Shown here: piece by piece, positions 34,150-43,354 of the stretch
Layout of the letters: each line of letters begins with the position of its first letter
How positions within the stretch are numbered: position 1 is the first letter of the stretch
NCBI GenBank assembly: GCA_030429735.1
Contig: JAUIET010000007.1
Coordinates: 1-64,000 of the forward strand
Origin: Gammaproteobacteria bacterium
GTDB lineage: Bacteria > Pseudomonadota > Gammaproteobacteria > Pseudomonadales > JAUIET01
Direction of reading: 5' to 3'
DNA length: 64,000 nucleotides
Position numbers and translations under genes: made by a program
Notes under the pieces: generated by a model
Databases searched by the model: none
What the model was told of the DNA's origin: nothing
Seen by the model: only the letters and a program-made list of their open reading frames with translations

Positions 34150-34868
34150 GCGCCCGGCCCTGGCTTAGGTTCAGATCCGGGGAGTACGTCTGCAGTTGCG
34201 ATTATGTCTACGCCCTGCAGTGCGGATATGCATTGCTTTATTCGCTGTATCTCTAAGCGTTTTTCCTCGTTAAGAGCTGTGAGCTTGTCTATTTCGGCGA
34301 GTATATTCTGGTGGTTATCATGTCTATAGGCGGCAAGTTTTTCTCGCTGCTCCGTCAGTTGATAACCATTTTGATTGGTCACAACATACCAACCCAGGGT
34401 TAGCAGCGCCAATACAGCCTTTAGCGGCTCTGCCGTTGCCAGTAGCACAATAATGGGTATCAGCATTGCCGGTGTAGAAAACCGAACGTATACGGACCAT
34501 TGCGAGAAATAGGTAGCCAAGGGTACAGCAACAAGTGCTCCCAAAATCAGCGTGAACGCGGGCAAGTGTTGCGCTGGTAAGGTGATAGCCGAGTAACTGT
34601 ATATAAACCCCCACGCTATGCCCGAACACAGCGCACTGGTTTCATATTTTTGTAGCCAAAGAGCTTGTGTTTCGGTATTGCTTGTTGAACGAAATTCGCG
34701 AACCAGCAGGGCTCTATGTGCGAGGATGAGCGTATTGATCGTCAACCAGGTCAGCAGCAATCGATGATCTAATAAAGACCAGTACAAGGCAGCTACCAAC
34801 ACCATCGTCACAATGTGGCAGGCGATATCAAGCGGGGCGCCTGAGTACAGCTCTTTTAAACGCAGCAT
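34146..34868 (-). CDS. Membrane sensor-like protein with coiled-coil tail (first of tandem pair)
   Basis: A 240-residue paralogue of the following gene with the same plan: membrane segments (ACHIVTMVLVAALYWSLL, HLPAFTLILGALVAVPLA, FSTPAMLIPIIVLLATAEP, ALLTLGWYVVTNQ) and a coiled-coil tail (NILAEIDKLTALNEEKRLEIQ). Similar hydrophobic spacing and the WxxxxT..L..A loop (IAWGFIYSYS / VAWALMLIYAT) show common descent by tandem duplication. No catalytic domain is present. It is translationally coupled to the next gene and divergent from the propeller lipoprotein across a 200-bp gap. Confidence 0.65.
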   Translation of the reverse strand: MLRLKELYSGAPLDIACHIVTMVLVAALYWSLLDHRLLLTWLTINTLILAHRALLVREFRSTSNTETQALWLQKYETSALCSGIAWGFIYSYSAITLPAQHLPAFTLILGALVAVPLATYFSQWSVYVRFSTPAMLIPIIVLLATAEPLKAVLALLTLGWYVVTNQNGYQLTEQREKLAAYRHDNHQNILAEIDKLTALNEEKRLEIQRIKQCISALQGVDIIATADVLPGSEPKPGPGA

Positions 34869-35068
34869 TTACACAGTTCTTCTTACCCAAACCCGCATTG
34901 GGAGTACGAGGGCTGGAAAGCTGCAGTGTACACTCTTTGCTCAGCTCTACCCAGCTGGTTTGTCATGGCTTGTGGTTTGCGCGCTGGACAAGTCTTTTTA
35001 TCACGACGGGATAAAAAGCAGCCTGGCGCTGTCAGAACAATCGTTGAGCCAAGTGGAGAAATCATCTC

Positions 35069-36904
35069 GTGAGTATAAAAATCATCAACATACGGGCCAA
35101 TCAACGTCGCGCTATCACAACGCTGATTAGCGTGGTGACCACAGCGCTAATGAGCTGTGCAGGCGCGCAGGAAACGGTGCCGGCCAGCGCCGAACTCGAA
35201 AATCAAGCTGGACTGACTCTTAGCCCAAATGGCAACACAGCGTTCTGGGTTGAATGGAGCGGCAAATGGGGAAGTCCGGCAACCGGTAGACGGGTTATTT
35301 ACACTGCCCGCCGAAAAGATAACGTATGGGGTGAGGCTAAACCAGCGTCATTCTTCCAACAGCATTCCAACGACGATCCATTTGTTTCACCAGACGGGCA
35401 ATGGCTGTACTTTGTCTCTGACCGGCCCAGTGACGCCGCAGACCAAACGCGCGATGCCAACATCTGGCGCTACAATCTGCGCACTGCTGGCGCGCCGGAA
35501 TATCTGGCGGTCAATTCAGACGCGGAGGAATACTCCCCGGTAGTCACAGCATCCGGTGCCTTGTATTTTGCGTCGGACCGAAACGGGGGTGTGGGCCGGG
35601 GCGATTTGTACAGAGCGGCTGTTAAAGACAGCAGTTTTGCTCAGCCGGCCCTACTTGGGCCGGCAGTAAACAGTGAAACCGGCGAATGGAATCTATGGGT
35701 ATCTGCCGGTGAAACTGATCTCATTTTCGAAGCCTCCTCGCGCACTACAAACGTGTCGGTTCCAGGAGATCTTTACTACAGCTGGCAAACAAGCAGCGGT
35801 TGGACGCCAGCGTTACCGATAAAGCAGCTGAATACCACCAACAGCGACCTGTTGCCGCGCCTTCACCCGAACGGTGAGACGCTTTTTTATACATCAGCAC
35901 CCATTGGCGGGCACGCACGCATCAAGCACGCAGAGTGGTCAGGCCTTCGCGCAACCATGCGTGCTACTTTTGCGCCGACATTGCTGGTGGCGAATCGATC
36001 CTCTCATGAAGTCAAGTTTGTTGACCTTGCAAGTGGTCAAGTCGTGGCGTCAGTAAGCACAGGTGAAGGCCCTCACCTGTTGTCGAACGTTTCCAGTGGC
36101 CGAGTGGCTGTTACAGGTTATGGCGAGTTTCCGGAACCACACGCTAAACCAGTCGCCAAGCGGCCGACGTTCTTGCAAAGGCTGAATGCCCGCATGACTC
36201 TCATAGACATCAACAAGCAAACAGCGGTATTGGACAAGAAAATGGATGACTGCTCCAAGCCGCACGCCAGCTGGATTGTAGAGCAGCGAGTCTTTATGAC
36301 TTGTGAAAACGAAAAACACCTACTTGTATTCGACCTTAAAAATAAGGCGATCGTCGGTAAATTCGATACGCTACAGAATGGTTCGCATGTTTTGAGCTTT
36401 GATGGCGGTACCCGACAGCTTGCGGTGTCTAACACCGACTCGAATTCATTGTCGTTAATCAATATCGACAACGGCAGTACGCGCGTAGTGCCTCTGGCAG
36501 CAGGCAGTGAAGGCTTGCTTGCTGATCAGGGGGTGTTCTGGGTGAGTAATGCAATGGACGGTTCTATTTCCATAGTTGACGCAAAATCTGCAACAGAAAC
36601 AAAACGCATCAACGCCGTTTGCGACTTTCCCATCGCGTTTGGTCGGGATAATAGTAAGAGGGTTTGGGTCGCCTGTTTCGCATCTGCGGAGCTGGTGGCA
36701 TTCAATACGGATACTTATACTGAAGAGCGCCGCTATTCTCTAACGAGTCAACCGCTCAATATTTTGCTGCACCCAAGTCGCGCGCTCGCGTATTTATCGA
36801 TGCCAAGGCAAAATGCAGTGTCTGAGATTGATCTGCAGTCCGGTAAAGAGGTGCGTCGGATTTCAGTGGGCATTGAGCCCGATGGGTTGCGTTGGAGCAA
36901 GTGA
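35069..36904 (+). CDS. Lipoprotein with two propeller-like domains (PD40 and YVTN type)
   Basis: A 611-residue exported protein. The leader is long (about 30 residues) and ends in a lipobox-like LMSCAGA. The first half carries WD40-like (PD40) strands (DPFVSPDGQWLYFVSDR, EYSPVVTASGALYFASDR, DLLPRLHPNGETLFYTS). The second half has YVTN-type strands (VANRSSHEVKFVDLASGQ, LAVSNTDSNSLSLINID, VWVACFASAELVAFNTD, RALAYLSMPRQNAVSEIDL). It probably folds as two seven-bladed propellers in the periplasm and binds a ligand or protein partner there. The DUF2784 gene starts 24 bases later, so the two may be one transcript. Confidence 0.8.
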   Translation: MSIKIINIRANQRRAITTLISVVTTALMSCAGAQETVPASAELENQAGLTLSPNGNTAFWVEWSGKWGSPATGRRVIYTARRKDNVWGEAKPASFFQQHSNDDPFVSPDGQWLYFVSDRPSDAADQTRDANIWRYNLRTAGAPEYLAVNSDAEEYSPVVTASGALYFASDRNGGVGRGDLYRAAVKDSSFAQPALLGPAVNSETGEWNLWVSAGETDLIFEASSRTTNVSVPGDLYYSWQTSSGWTPALPIKQLNTTNSDLLPRLHPNGETLFYTSAPIGGHARIKHAEWSGLRATMRATFAPTLLVANRSSHEVKFVDLASGQVVASVSTGEGPHLLSNVSSGRVAVTGYGEFPEPHAKPVAKRPTFLQRLNARMTLIDINKQTAVLDKKMDDCSKPHASWIVEQRVFMTCENEKHLLVFDLKNKAIVGKFDTLQNGSHVLSFDGGTRQLAVSNTDSNSLSLINIDNGSTRVVPLAAGSEGLLADQGVFWVSNAMDGSISIVDAKSATETKRINAVCDFPIAFGRDNSKRVWVACFASAELVAFNTDTYTEERRYSLTSQPLNILLHPSRALAYLSMPRQNAVSEIDLQSGKEVRRISVGIEPDGLRWSK

Positions 36905-36928
36905 TCCCGTGGCTATGCGACAGTAGAC

Positions 36929-37270
36929 ATGTTTTATCAAATTGCTGCAGATCTGGTTTTGTTTGCCCATGTACTTTTTGTCTTTTTTGTCGTGTTTAGC
37001 CTGTTTGCGATTATTCTGGGTAAGCTTCGCAACTGGCTCTGGGTTCGAAATCCTTGGTTTCGGCTGACGCATTTGCTTGCAATCATCGTAGTCACAGCAC
37101 AATCGTGGCTGGGTCTGATATGCCCTTTGACCACACTGGAAATGACACTTCGAGCAAAGGCGGGCGACATAATATACGCCGGAAGCTTTGTATCGCATTG
37201 GATGGAGACGTTATTGTATTATGACGCACCATCTTGGGTGTTTGCTCTTGTATATACGAGCTTTGGCTAG
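36929..37270 (+). CDS. DUF2784 membrane protein, 3' end truncated
   Basis: A 113-residue membrane protein with DUF2784 features: LVLFAHVLFVFFVVFSLF, a central SWLGLICPLTTLEMTLR, and SFVSHWMETLLYYDAPSWVF. Family members continue for about 15 more residues with another hydrophobic run; here the stop is a TAG at 37268-37270, exactly where the 24-bp direct repeat of the downstream element begins. The gene therefore looks cut by the insertion of that element. Function unknown. Confidence 0.75.
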   Translation: MFYQIAADLVLFAHVLFVFFVVFSLFAIILGKLRNWLWVRNPWFRLTHLLAIIVVTAQSWLGLICPLTTLEMTLRAKAGDIIYAGSFVSHWMETLLYYDAPSWVFALVYTSFG

Positions 37271-37332
37271 ATCCAAAAGGACAGGCACTTAACGACAATC
37301 CAAAATAAGATCCAAAAGGACAGGCACTTAAC
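37270..37332. repeat. Two 24-bp direct repeats at the left end of the second Y1 element
   Basis: GATCCAAAAGGACAGGCACTTAAC occurs at 37270-37293 and again at 37309-37332. The core AAGGACAGGCAC is found inverted at 38599-38611 on the other side of the transposase gene. The first copy supplies the stop codon of the DUF2784 gene. Confidence 0.85.
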
Positions 37333-37545
37333 TATACGGAACCATCTCATCGCCCGTTGCCCCGTCGAATCAGTTACTCCGCTGAGCCAGTTGTTTACGA
37401 GCTGAGAAACAGCCCGTGTTCAGCGAAAAACGGGCTACGGCACGCTCTGAAATGAGCAAACAAAATAACTGAGAATTATCTGAACTATCGGGTACGGCTG
37501 CGAGGTGCACTTATGGAGCGTACATCTGAGTTGTTTGTCAATCTG

Positions 37546-38517
37546 TCAAGTTAGTGACGTTTGCCTATGGCGTCGACCTCTATGTGCTTCATAGTTTAGG
37601 GCGCGTTGCAGCCAATCCTCGGGCGGCATTCGAATTCGATCAAGAATAGGCGGTGCTGTTGAGGTAATGCGACCGTGTTTATCCTCGCGCGCAATGCGCC
37701 CCGTCCAATCGACAAGGCTCAGGTACTCCTTCTCGGTGAATGGTAGGCAGTGAGCTTTGTAATCGCCGCGCCTTTGAGCCTCGCTGTGATTGCGAAACGG
37801 TAGTAGCGGCTTCAACATTAACTGAGCATGCATCAAACTGTATTCTGTAATATGGTCACAGACGGCACGCTGCCAAGACAATGACGGTTTAATGCGTTCT
37901 CGAACGCTGGTGTATTCGGATGATTCCGGTGTGGGCGCCATGGTGGCCCGCACAGGATTCAGATCTACGTAGGCCATACACGCCATCAGATCGGCTTCGC
38001 TGCGAATCGCTTGTGATTTAAAGCGGGCTTCCCAGAAATGACCGGTGCAGCCGTCTTCTCGGTTGGCCCGCCGTGCAATCGGCTCATTTAGGCATTTCAT
38101 GAACCAGCTCAAGCTGCATAAGCGCTTTCGATAGACCCGCAGCATATCATTCAGTGTTTCACGGCAGTCCGGAGCAACAGCGCCTTCGTTCACCCATCCT
38201 TGCAGCAGGATTGGGCCCTTGAAAAGCGCGGTCCACCGTAGGGCAACCTCATAATCGGACCAATCCTCCGCCTGGGAACTGTCAAGCTTCAATACCAGAT
38301 GATAGTGATTGCTCATCACCGCATAAGCGCAGACATCAACTGCAAACACAGAGCTTAGAATACGTACCCGGTCTTCAACCCAATGGCGCCTGTGTTCATA
38401 GTTCTTACCGCTCTGCTGGTCTTTGCCACAAAGAAAGGCGCGGCGTACGCAACGAGAGACAATATGATAGTAAGGCGTGTCTGATTCACAGACCAGCATC
38501 CTGCGTGGTGACGTCAT
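37546..38517 (-). CDS. Y1_Tnp (IS200-like / RAYT-type) transposase
   Basis: A 323-residue Y1 transposase of a different subgroup from the RAYT at 2.3 kb. The metal motif is MSNHYHLVLK (H71, H73), the catalytic Tyr is in ACMAYVDLNPVRA, and a TGHFWEARFKSQAI motif precedes it. An N-terminal RCVRRAFLCG segment, and a long C-terminal extension with a WxxR-type IPPE-like end (DRIRMPPEDWLQRAL), are typical of the larger proteobacterial version. Such enzymes nick and join single-stranded ends at hairpins. The gene lies within a 1.3-kb unit with matching inverted ends and seems complete. Confidence 0.88.
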   Translation of the reverse strand: MTSPRRMLVCESDTPYYHIVSRCVRRAFLCGKDQQSGKNYEHRRHWVEDRVRILSSVFAVDVCAYAVMSNHYHLVLKLDSSQAEDWSDYEVALRWTALFKGPILLQGWVNEGAVAPDCRETLNDMLRVYRKRLCSLSWFMKCLNEPIARRANREDGCTGHFWEARFKSQAIRSEADLMACMAYVDLNPVRATMAPTPESSEYTSVRERIKPSLSWQRAVCDHITEYSLMHAQLMLKPLLPFRNHSEAQRRGDYKAHCLPFTEKEYLSLVDWTGRIAREDKHGRITSTAPPILDRIRMPPEDWLQRALNYEAHRGRRHRQTSLT

Positions 38518-38700
38518 CGTTATTCCTTTAACGACCTGTTAGTTGCAGGCTACCGGATTCGATTTGAGTGTGTCAAATGTTTTGTGTCCAATGTTTTGTG
38601 CCTGTCCTTATACTTCCGTCCTGATACTTCATTTTCTGATACTTCCACTGGTGCTCGGTGACGCGATAGAATAGAAATATAAAACATACGGGAATAAGAC

Positions 38701-39153
38701 ATGAATCTTAGAGGTATTAATCGAGTTATTGTTGCGGTCCATGATTTGGAGGAATCAAAGCGTTTCTATGAGCAGCTGCTTGGTGCGAGCTTTAATGACG
38801 CCAACTGGACTGGAGAGGATTATGGCATAAATGTTGCGATAAGCTGGAATGCGGGCATCGAGCTTTGTGCGCCAATGAAGGGTCGGGAGAATGACAGCGC
38901 GGTATCCCCGTTTCTAAAAAAAAATGGCGAGGGTGTTTTGAATGTTGTATTCAATTACAACGATCCAGCGAAAATGGTCAGCCATGCAAACTCTATGGGT
39001 GTTGAGTGTCTACATTCTCTTGACTATACGCAGGAGGAAATAGACGCAAATCTTGATGGCATGTTCCAGAAGTATGAGGAGCATGTATTGAACACTTCTG
39101 GTGATCGCGGCTTTTCTGTAACTGTTGCACAGATAGACGAGAAAGCGCCATAG
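38701..39153 (+). CDS. VOC (glyoxalase/bleomycin-resistance) family protein
   Basis: A 150-residue VOC-fold protein (INRVIVAVHDLEESKRFYEQLLG at the start, typical of the first beta-alpha-beta-beta-beta module; VLNVVFNYNDPAKMVSHANSMG at the start of the second). The second module ends GDRGFSVTVAQ. It may bind a metal, but the ligands are not obvious. Fold members include glyoxalases, epimerases and dioxygenases; I cannot assign the activity. The rof-like gene follows 80 bases later. Confidence 0.85.
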   Translation: MNLRGINRVIVAVHDLEESKRFYEQLLGASFNDANWTGEDYGINVAISWNAGIELCAPMKGRENDSAVSPFLKKNGEGVLNVVFNYNDPAKMVSHANSMGVECLHSLDYTQEEIDANLDGMFQKYEEHVLNTSGDRGFSVTVAQIDEKAP

Positions 39154-39232
39154 CCTAACGAATTTAAAGCAGGTCTATCGGTTCATTGTTTCGCTATAAG
39201 GTTGGGACCGTGCACAATACGATGGAGCCCGT

Positions 39233-39478
39233 ATGATTTCCTGCGATCAGCATGACTACATTGAGATCGTCTGTACGTTTAATTACCCTGTTAAGTTAAC
39301 GATGAAAGCAGGCAACGTAATAGTGTGTACTGCACTTGATACTGCGCTAAATGACAAAAGAGCAGAGTGCATCAAGGTACGCCTGGAGGAGGATGAGTGT
39401 CTGATAGTTTTGGATGATGTTTCCATGCTTGAAGTTTGTGTAGATAACCCACACTTCCATTCGATTTGTTTCAGCTGA
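39233..39478 (+). CDS. rof: Rho-binding antiterminator (Rof/YaeO family)
   Basis: An 81-residue protein with the Rof pattern: ISCDQHDYIEIVC at the start, VKLTMKAGNVIVCTALDTALN, ECIKVRLEEDECLIVLDDV, and a closing VCVDNPHFHS. Rof (E. coli YaeO) binds Rho and reduces Rho-dependent termination in the cytoplasm. Length and start fit the family exactly. It stands alone after the VOC gene and is preceded by a weak GGAG-type site. The following 244 bases to the next gene hold nothing recognised. Confidence 0.85.
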   Translation: MISCDQHDYIEIVCTFNYPVKLTMKAGNVIVCTALDTALNDKRAECIKVRLEEDECLIVLDDVSMLEVCVDNPHFHSICFS

Positions 39479-39722
39479 ACGTCATTCTATACAGGGAAGT
39501 TAGCAATGAAGTTTTTCCCGACTCGGCTATTTGTTCGATGGTTTGACAGTCTAAACGCCGGGCGTACAACCGGCGTGTTCTATGTACGCTTGTTTTTATT
39601 CTCACTGATCACTTGAGTGCTTAACCAGGAATAGGCAAACCGTTACCTCGAACGCTCCTCGTGTTTGAGCTCGAAGACAGAGGCGGCACAGTGCTTAATA
39701 AAGTCTGCCAGACTCAAGCTTT

Positions 39723-40775
39723 TCACGCGAACCCTTTCGCGGTAGTCAGCGGCAGCTCACTGTACGTTCTTATACCGGCGGCTGCCTCACAAATCGCCGG
39801 TATCGCATTCACCACCGGCAACCCTGTAATCACCATGCCCAGCTGCATGTACTCCAGCGGATCTTTTGGCCTGAAGTCAGGCGGGGGTTTAATCTCCATG
39901 CGCAACTTAAGTGTGGGCATGCCATGCACTTCCAGAAGATAAGCATGTTCTATTGGCCAGGTGCCCTCAACCGGCCCCCCCATTATCCAGCGAAAGCCAA
40001 CGTCGAACAGTACCCGGCCCTCGACCACCCCAAGCCAACGACCCGCAACACCGCCCACATGACCCTTGCGAATAGTCATGAAGCCCAGGTCAGTGTCTTG
40101 TTTCGCTGCTGCAAACTCGGCTTCGAATCTAATATCGTCCAGCGTTACCCCCAGCGCTTGTGCCATCATATGGATACCATCCACAAACACCAGCGAGCCG
40201 TCTCGAACCATGTTGGCAAGCCCGGGTGCGTCCATCGGCGAATCGAACCCGACGCTGCGCTGTGTGTCGGGTGATGCATAGCCAGAAGCGTCCTGTGATT
40301 CTGTAATAACAATTTTATCAATTCGACTGCACGCGTTGCTTGCCGCCAGCGCCATCAAATTGCTGAACCCCGGGTGCATACCGGACCCGAAGATTGAGCT
40401 GTTGCCTTGCGTGCACGCCGCTTCGATCTGAGCGCGCTTGTCACCGCCAAAGTAGGCATCCCCGGTGATGAAGTGCGCGCTGGTTGCTATGTTCACACCG
40501 GATTGCAGTATGCGGCACATATGTTCAACATCAGGCCACAAAGGCGTGTAACAAACACAATCAGGCTTCAGGTCCAGAAGCGCATCTATGTTGCGCGTTG
40601 CGCAAACGCCTATCGGCTCTGTGCCAACAATCGTACCTGCATCAAGCCCCTCTTTGTCCTCGTTCCACGCGTAGCACCCGACAAGCTCCAGCAGCGGATT
40701 GCTCACAATGGCTCGTAAGGTTTGTGTTCCTACATTGCCGGTGTTCCATTGAACCACTCTGTATTGTTTACTCAT
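39723..40775 (-). CDS. DapB-like NAD(P)H dehydrogenase (amine/diaminopimelate dehydrogenase-related)
   Basis: A 350-residue protein with an N-terminal Rossmann fold (VVQWNTGNVGTQTLRAI), then CVCYTPLWPDVEHMCRIL and SGVNIATSAHFITGD, followed by GSGMHPGFSNLMAL. This matches the family annotated as dihydrodipicolinate reductase-like or NAD(P)H-dependent amine dehydrogenase in actinobacteria and proteobacteria; members of this particular type are found in steroid- and lipid-degrading bacteria. The physiological substrate is unknown. It begins with ATG and lies downstream of the molybdopterin enzyme (78 bases apart, same strand), so they may be one operon. Confidence 0.75.
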   Translation of the reverse strand: MSKQYRVVQWNTGNVGTQTLRAIVSNPLLELVGCYAWNEDKEGLDAGTIVGTEPIGVCATRNIDALLDLKPDCVCYTPLWPDVEHMCRILQSGVNIATSAHFITGDAYFGGDKRAQIEAACTQGNSSIFGSGMHPGFSNLMALAASNACSRIDKIVITESQDASGYASPDTQRSVGFDSPMDAPGLANMVRDGSLVFVDGIHMMAQALGVTLDDIRFEAEFAAAKQDTDLGFMTIRKGHVGGVAGRWLGVVEGRVLFDVGFRWIMGGPVEGTWPIEHAYLLEVHGMPTLKLRMEIKPPPDFRPKDPLEYMQLGMVITGLPVVNAIPAICEAAAGIRTYSELPLTTAKGFA

Positions 40776-40853
40776 CTCTCGTGCGCTCCGCGGGTGTATT
40801 TATAGGATGACGGCGTAAGTGACCGTAGGCTCTTTTTTCTACACAACATGCGC

Positions 40854-43061
40854 TCACGCCAACGGCAAAACCTGCACCGGAATGTTGCTCATGCGTGGCA
40901 TGCCAGTGTACTTCTCATAATCACTGTCCACCGAGCTTAAACGCCCGGTATTGGCGCCAATATTGACGTAGTCCTCGTCTTCCTCCGGTCTGCCGCCCCA
41001 ACAATGAGTCATCGACACCAGCCCGCGGCGCAGGTTATCGTCTTTGGCAACTATTCCTCGAATGCTTGCCCGTGCTGAACGTATGACTACCGTTTGGCCG
41101 GTGTGCAGGCCAAGCGCATCAATATCTTTGCTGTGCATGTAAGCAGGGTTATAGGTTTTGCCATGCGATTGCGACGGTATGTCCATGCCGGTTGAGTTGA
41201 GTACGTTAATTTGCCGCCTGCAAACCATACGCATAGCTAAGTTGTTTTGCCGGGGTGTCTGTTCTAACTGATCCGCCAAATCCTGCATCATTTGTGCGTT
41301 GCCAATATCCAGCCGCGCTGTGCAGTCGGGGTCTTTGGGCAGCACGTATACGGCGGGGTCGGGATACAGCCTGCCCCCACGTGCCTGGCGAACCTGCGCT
41401 AGCGGAATTCGGCTGCCCTCGGTCAGCATATCCAGTAGCTCATCAGAGCTGGGAGGCTTGTGCATATCCAGCTTGTGGCCTGGCACACGAACCGTGCCGT
41501 TAAACGAGATGGGTTTGAACGTAAGCTGCAGATTCATGCGTTGAGCCAGGCCGTAAAAAAACTCCCAGTCTTCGATCAGGTCACTGCCTGCCGGTGGGGA
41601 AACGATCGCCGGTGTGTAGTGTGCATACGCGGCTGTGGCACCAAACCCAACGGCATAACCACTTAAATACTCTTGAGCCAATGACGTGCCAGGCGTTTCA
41701 AGCGGGTGCTTAACGGCGATCACATAGTCTGCCATTTTGGCGGTTGCCGACATGGTGACATCAATCTGTACCAGCAACTCCAGTGCCCGCATTGCATCAA
41801 TGGTTTTCAGCTGATCCGGCCACGCGGCCACCGGGTTTCCGCCGTGGCTGATAAGGGCTTTTACCTGGCCTTCGCCGGGCTTGAGTATTTCGTCCGCGAG
41901 GGCAGCCGTGGGTAAACCTGCCGCAGTGTTGCTTAAGTTGCGCACGCGAATGCGTTCGCCAAAGTCGTAGGCATAGTCAGGGTACGGAGCGATCGCCTGC
42001 GCTTTGGCCAGCGTTGGCTGGCCTAAGGTCGCCGGCTCGTGTACGCGCTCACCCGCGCGTTGCCAGCGGCCGCACAAAGTATTCAGAGATAAAACCAGAT
42101 ACTCAAGCAATGTGGTGTTGCCCGACATGTTCGGGCCTGTGCCGGCCGTAACAACGCCTTTAGACGAACCTGCAAACAGGCGCGCTGCGGTTTCAATGTC
42201 AGCCGCATCCAGACCCACACGCTCAGCCACCTTGTGTGGAGAGAAAGGAGCCACTGCATCGCTCAGTGTCGCCAGGCCATCCACTTCTTCAGCGACAAAT
42301 GCGTTGTCGAATAACTGCTCATTGATGATGGTATGTACGATGGCCGCCAACAGAGGAATGTCTTCACCTGGCTTTGATTGCAAATGCAGCCTGGCGCGCC
42401 GGGCCGTCTCACTACGACGTGGATCGATCACGATGAGTGTCAGGCCGGCGTTCAACGCGTCGGTAAGCGTACGTCCCGGGTTGCTATGCGGCACTCCACC
42501 CGACATGGATACCAGGGGGTTTGCGCCAACCAGAAGCAATACGTCGGCCTCGGCAAAATTATTGGATGGCGCCATCCAGTGGCCGTGCAGCGCAGCCGCA
42601 ACCATCTTGCCCGGCTGGTCGATGGTATTGGAATTAAACCCCATGCGCGAACCGGTCGCTTTCAGCCACGCGGATGACATCGCCCCATTGGCCGCGCTCG
42701 CATTTGCTGCCATGGTGCCAGAGTAGGTCGCCAGTGTGCGCGGGCCCTGTTTCCCAATCAGCGCTGTTATTTTATCGGCAATCTCATCCATCGCCTGGGC
42801 GACCGGAATAGTGCGATAGCTGCCATCGGCCTGACGCTTCTGTGAGTGCAGCAGGCGTTTTGGGCTGCTGCGCGTTTTGTGAAAATTCTGCCCTTTAATG
42901 CAGCAAAAGCCTTTGAATAAAGGGTCGTCGGGGTCGCCCTTCACGGCAACGGGCTCACCGTTGTCCAGCTCAACTAAAACACCACAACCAGCATGGCAGG
43001 CGCGGCAAATGGTGTGATGAGTATCGGTCACAGGATAGACTTCCTCTTGCTGCACAACCAA
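40854..43061 (-). CDS. Molybdopterin-dependent oxidoreductase with [4Fe-4S] cluster
   Basis: A 735-residue member of the molybdopterin oxidoreductase (DMSO reductase) superfamily. The N-terminal cluster motif reads CRACHAGCGVLV with the fourth Cys in KGFCCIKGQN. The bis-MGD binding halves follow (ADVLLLVGANPLVSMSG, LIVIDPRRSETARRA, VLTAGTGPNMSG-like, VKALISHGGNPVAAW), and the C-terminal beta-barrel domain (NPAYMHSKDIDALGLHTGQ) is complete. There is no twin-arginine signal, so it is cytoplasmic. Electrons pass to an unknown partner. The start is uncertain: TTG at 43061 or a GTG near 43028. Its substrate is not predictable from sequence. Confidence 0.85.
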   Translation of the reverse strand: MVVQQEEVYPVTDTHHTICRACHAGCGVLVELDNGEPVAVKGDPDDPLFKGFCCIKGQNFHKTRSSPKRLLHSQKRQADGSYRTIPVAQAMDEIADKITALIGKQGPRTLATYSGTMAANASAANGAMSSAWLKATGSRMGFNSNTIDQPGKMVAAALHGHWMAPSNNFAEADVLLLVGANPLVSMSGGVPHSNPGRTLTDALNAGLTLIVIDPRRSETARRARLHLQSKPGEDIPLLAAIVHTIINEQLFDNAFVAEEVDGLATLSDAVAPFSPHKVAERVGLDAADIETAARLFAGSSKGVVTAGTGPNMSGNTTLLEYLVLSLNTLCGRWQRAGERVHEPATLGQPTLAKAQAIAPYPDYAYDFGERIRVRNLSNTAAGLPTAALADEILKPGEGQVKALISHGGNPVAAWPDQLKTIDAMRALELLVQIDVTMSATAKMADYVIAVKHPLETPGTSLAQEYLSGYAVGFGATAAYAHYTPAIVSPPAGSDLIEDWEFFYGLAQRMNLQLTFKPISFNGTVRVPGHKLDMHKPPSSDELLDMLTEGSRIPLAQVRQARGGRLYPDPAVYVLPKDPDCTARLDIGNAQMMQDLADQLEQTPRQNNLAMRMVCRRQINVLNSTGMDIPSQSHGKTYNPAYMHSKDIDALGLHTGQTVVIRSARASIRGIVAKDDNLRRGLVSMTHCWGGRPEEDEDYVNIGANTGRLSSVDSDYEKYTGMPRMSNIPVQVLPLA

Positions 43062-43354
43062 ACATTAACAAGCGCGAGTAAGCTTATATTACCTAAGGTC
43101 TGGGGTCATGCGGCACGCTGTTAAAGCAAGGAAAAAGAAACTGTAGATCACACGCAGCACATTGGGTAAAGCCGGAAGGTATGTTTTGTGCAATGCTCGA
43201 CCTGTCATCGAACACATAGTCGAACAGAGTAAGCTGCTGCTATCATTTGATCCAACGTTTGCGTTTTCACTGCAGCAACTAATCCAGCCAGCCAATCTAA
43301 TGCAGCTACCGTTTGGTGTGGATATGGCGATATCCGGGCGGTGAAGGATTTATC

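Larger units (their letters stand above)
37270..38611. mobile_element. Second Y1-transposase element, TAAGGACAGGCAC ends
   Basis: The transposase gene is flanked by AAGGACAGGCAC on the left (two copies) and its complement on the right (38599-38611), a 12- to 13-bp inverted end pair. The right flank also holds a duplicated AATGTTTTGTG near 38575-38600. The boundaries beyond these motifs are uncertain. The end motif differs wholly from that of the RAYT unit at 2.2-3.1 kb. Confidence 0.55.

Noticed and set aside
42004-42726. 240-residue plus-strand frame inside the molybdopterin gene
   Set aside because: Shadow of a clear oxidoreductase on the other strand; no domain recognised.
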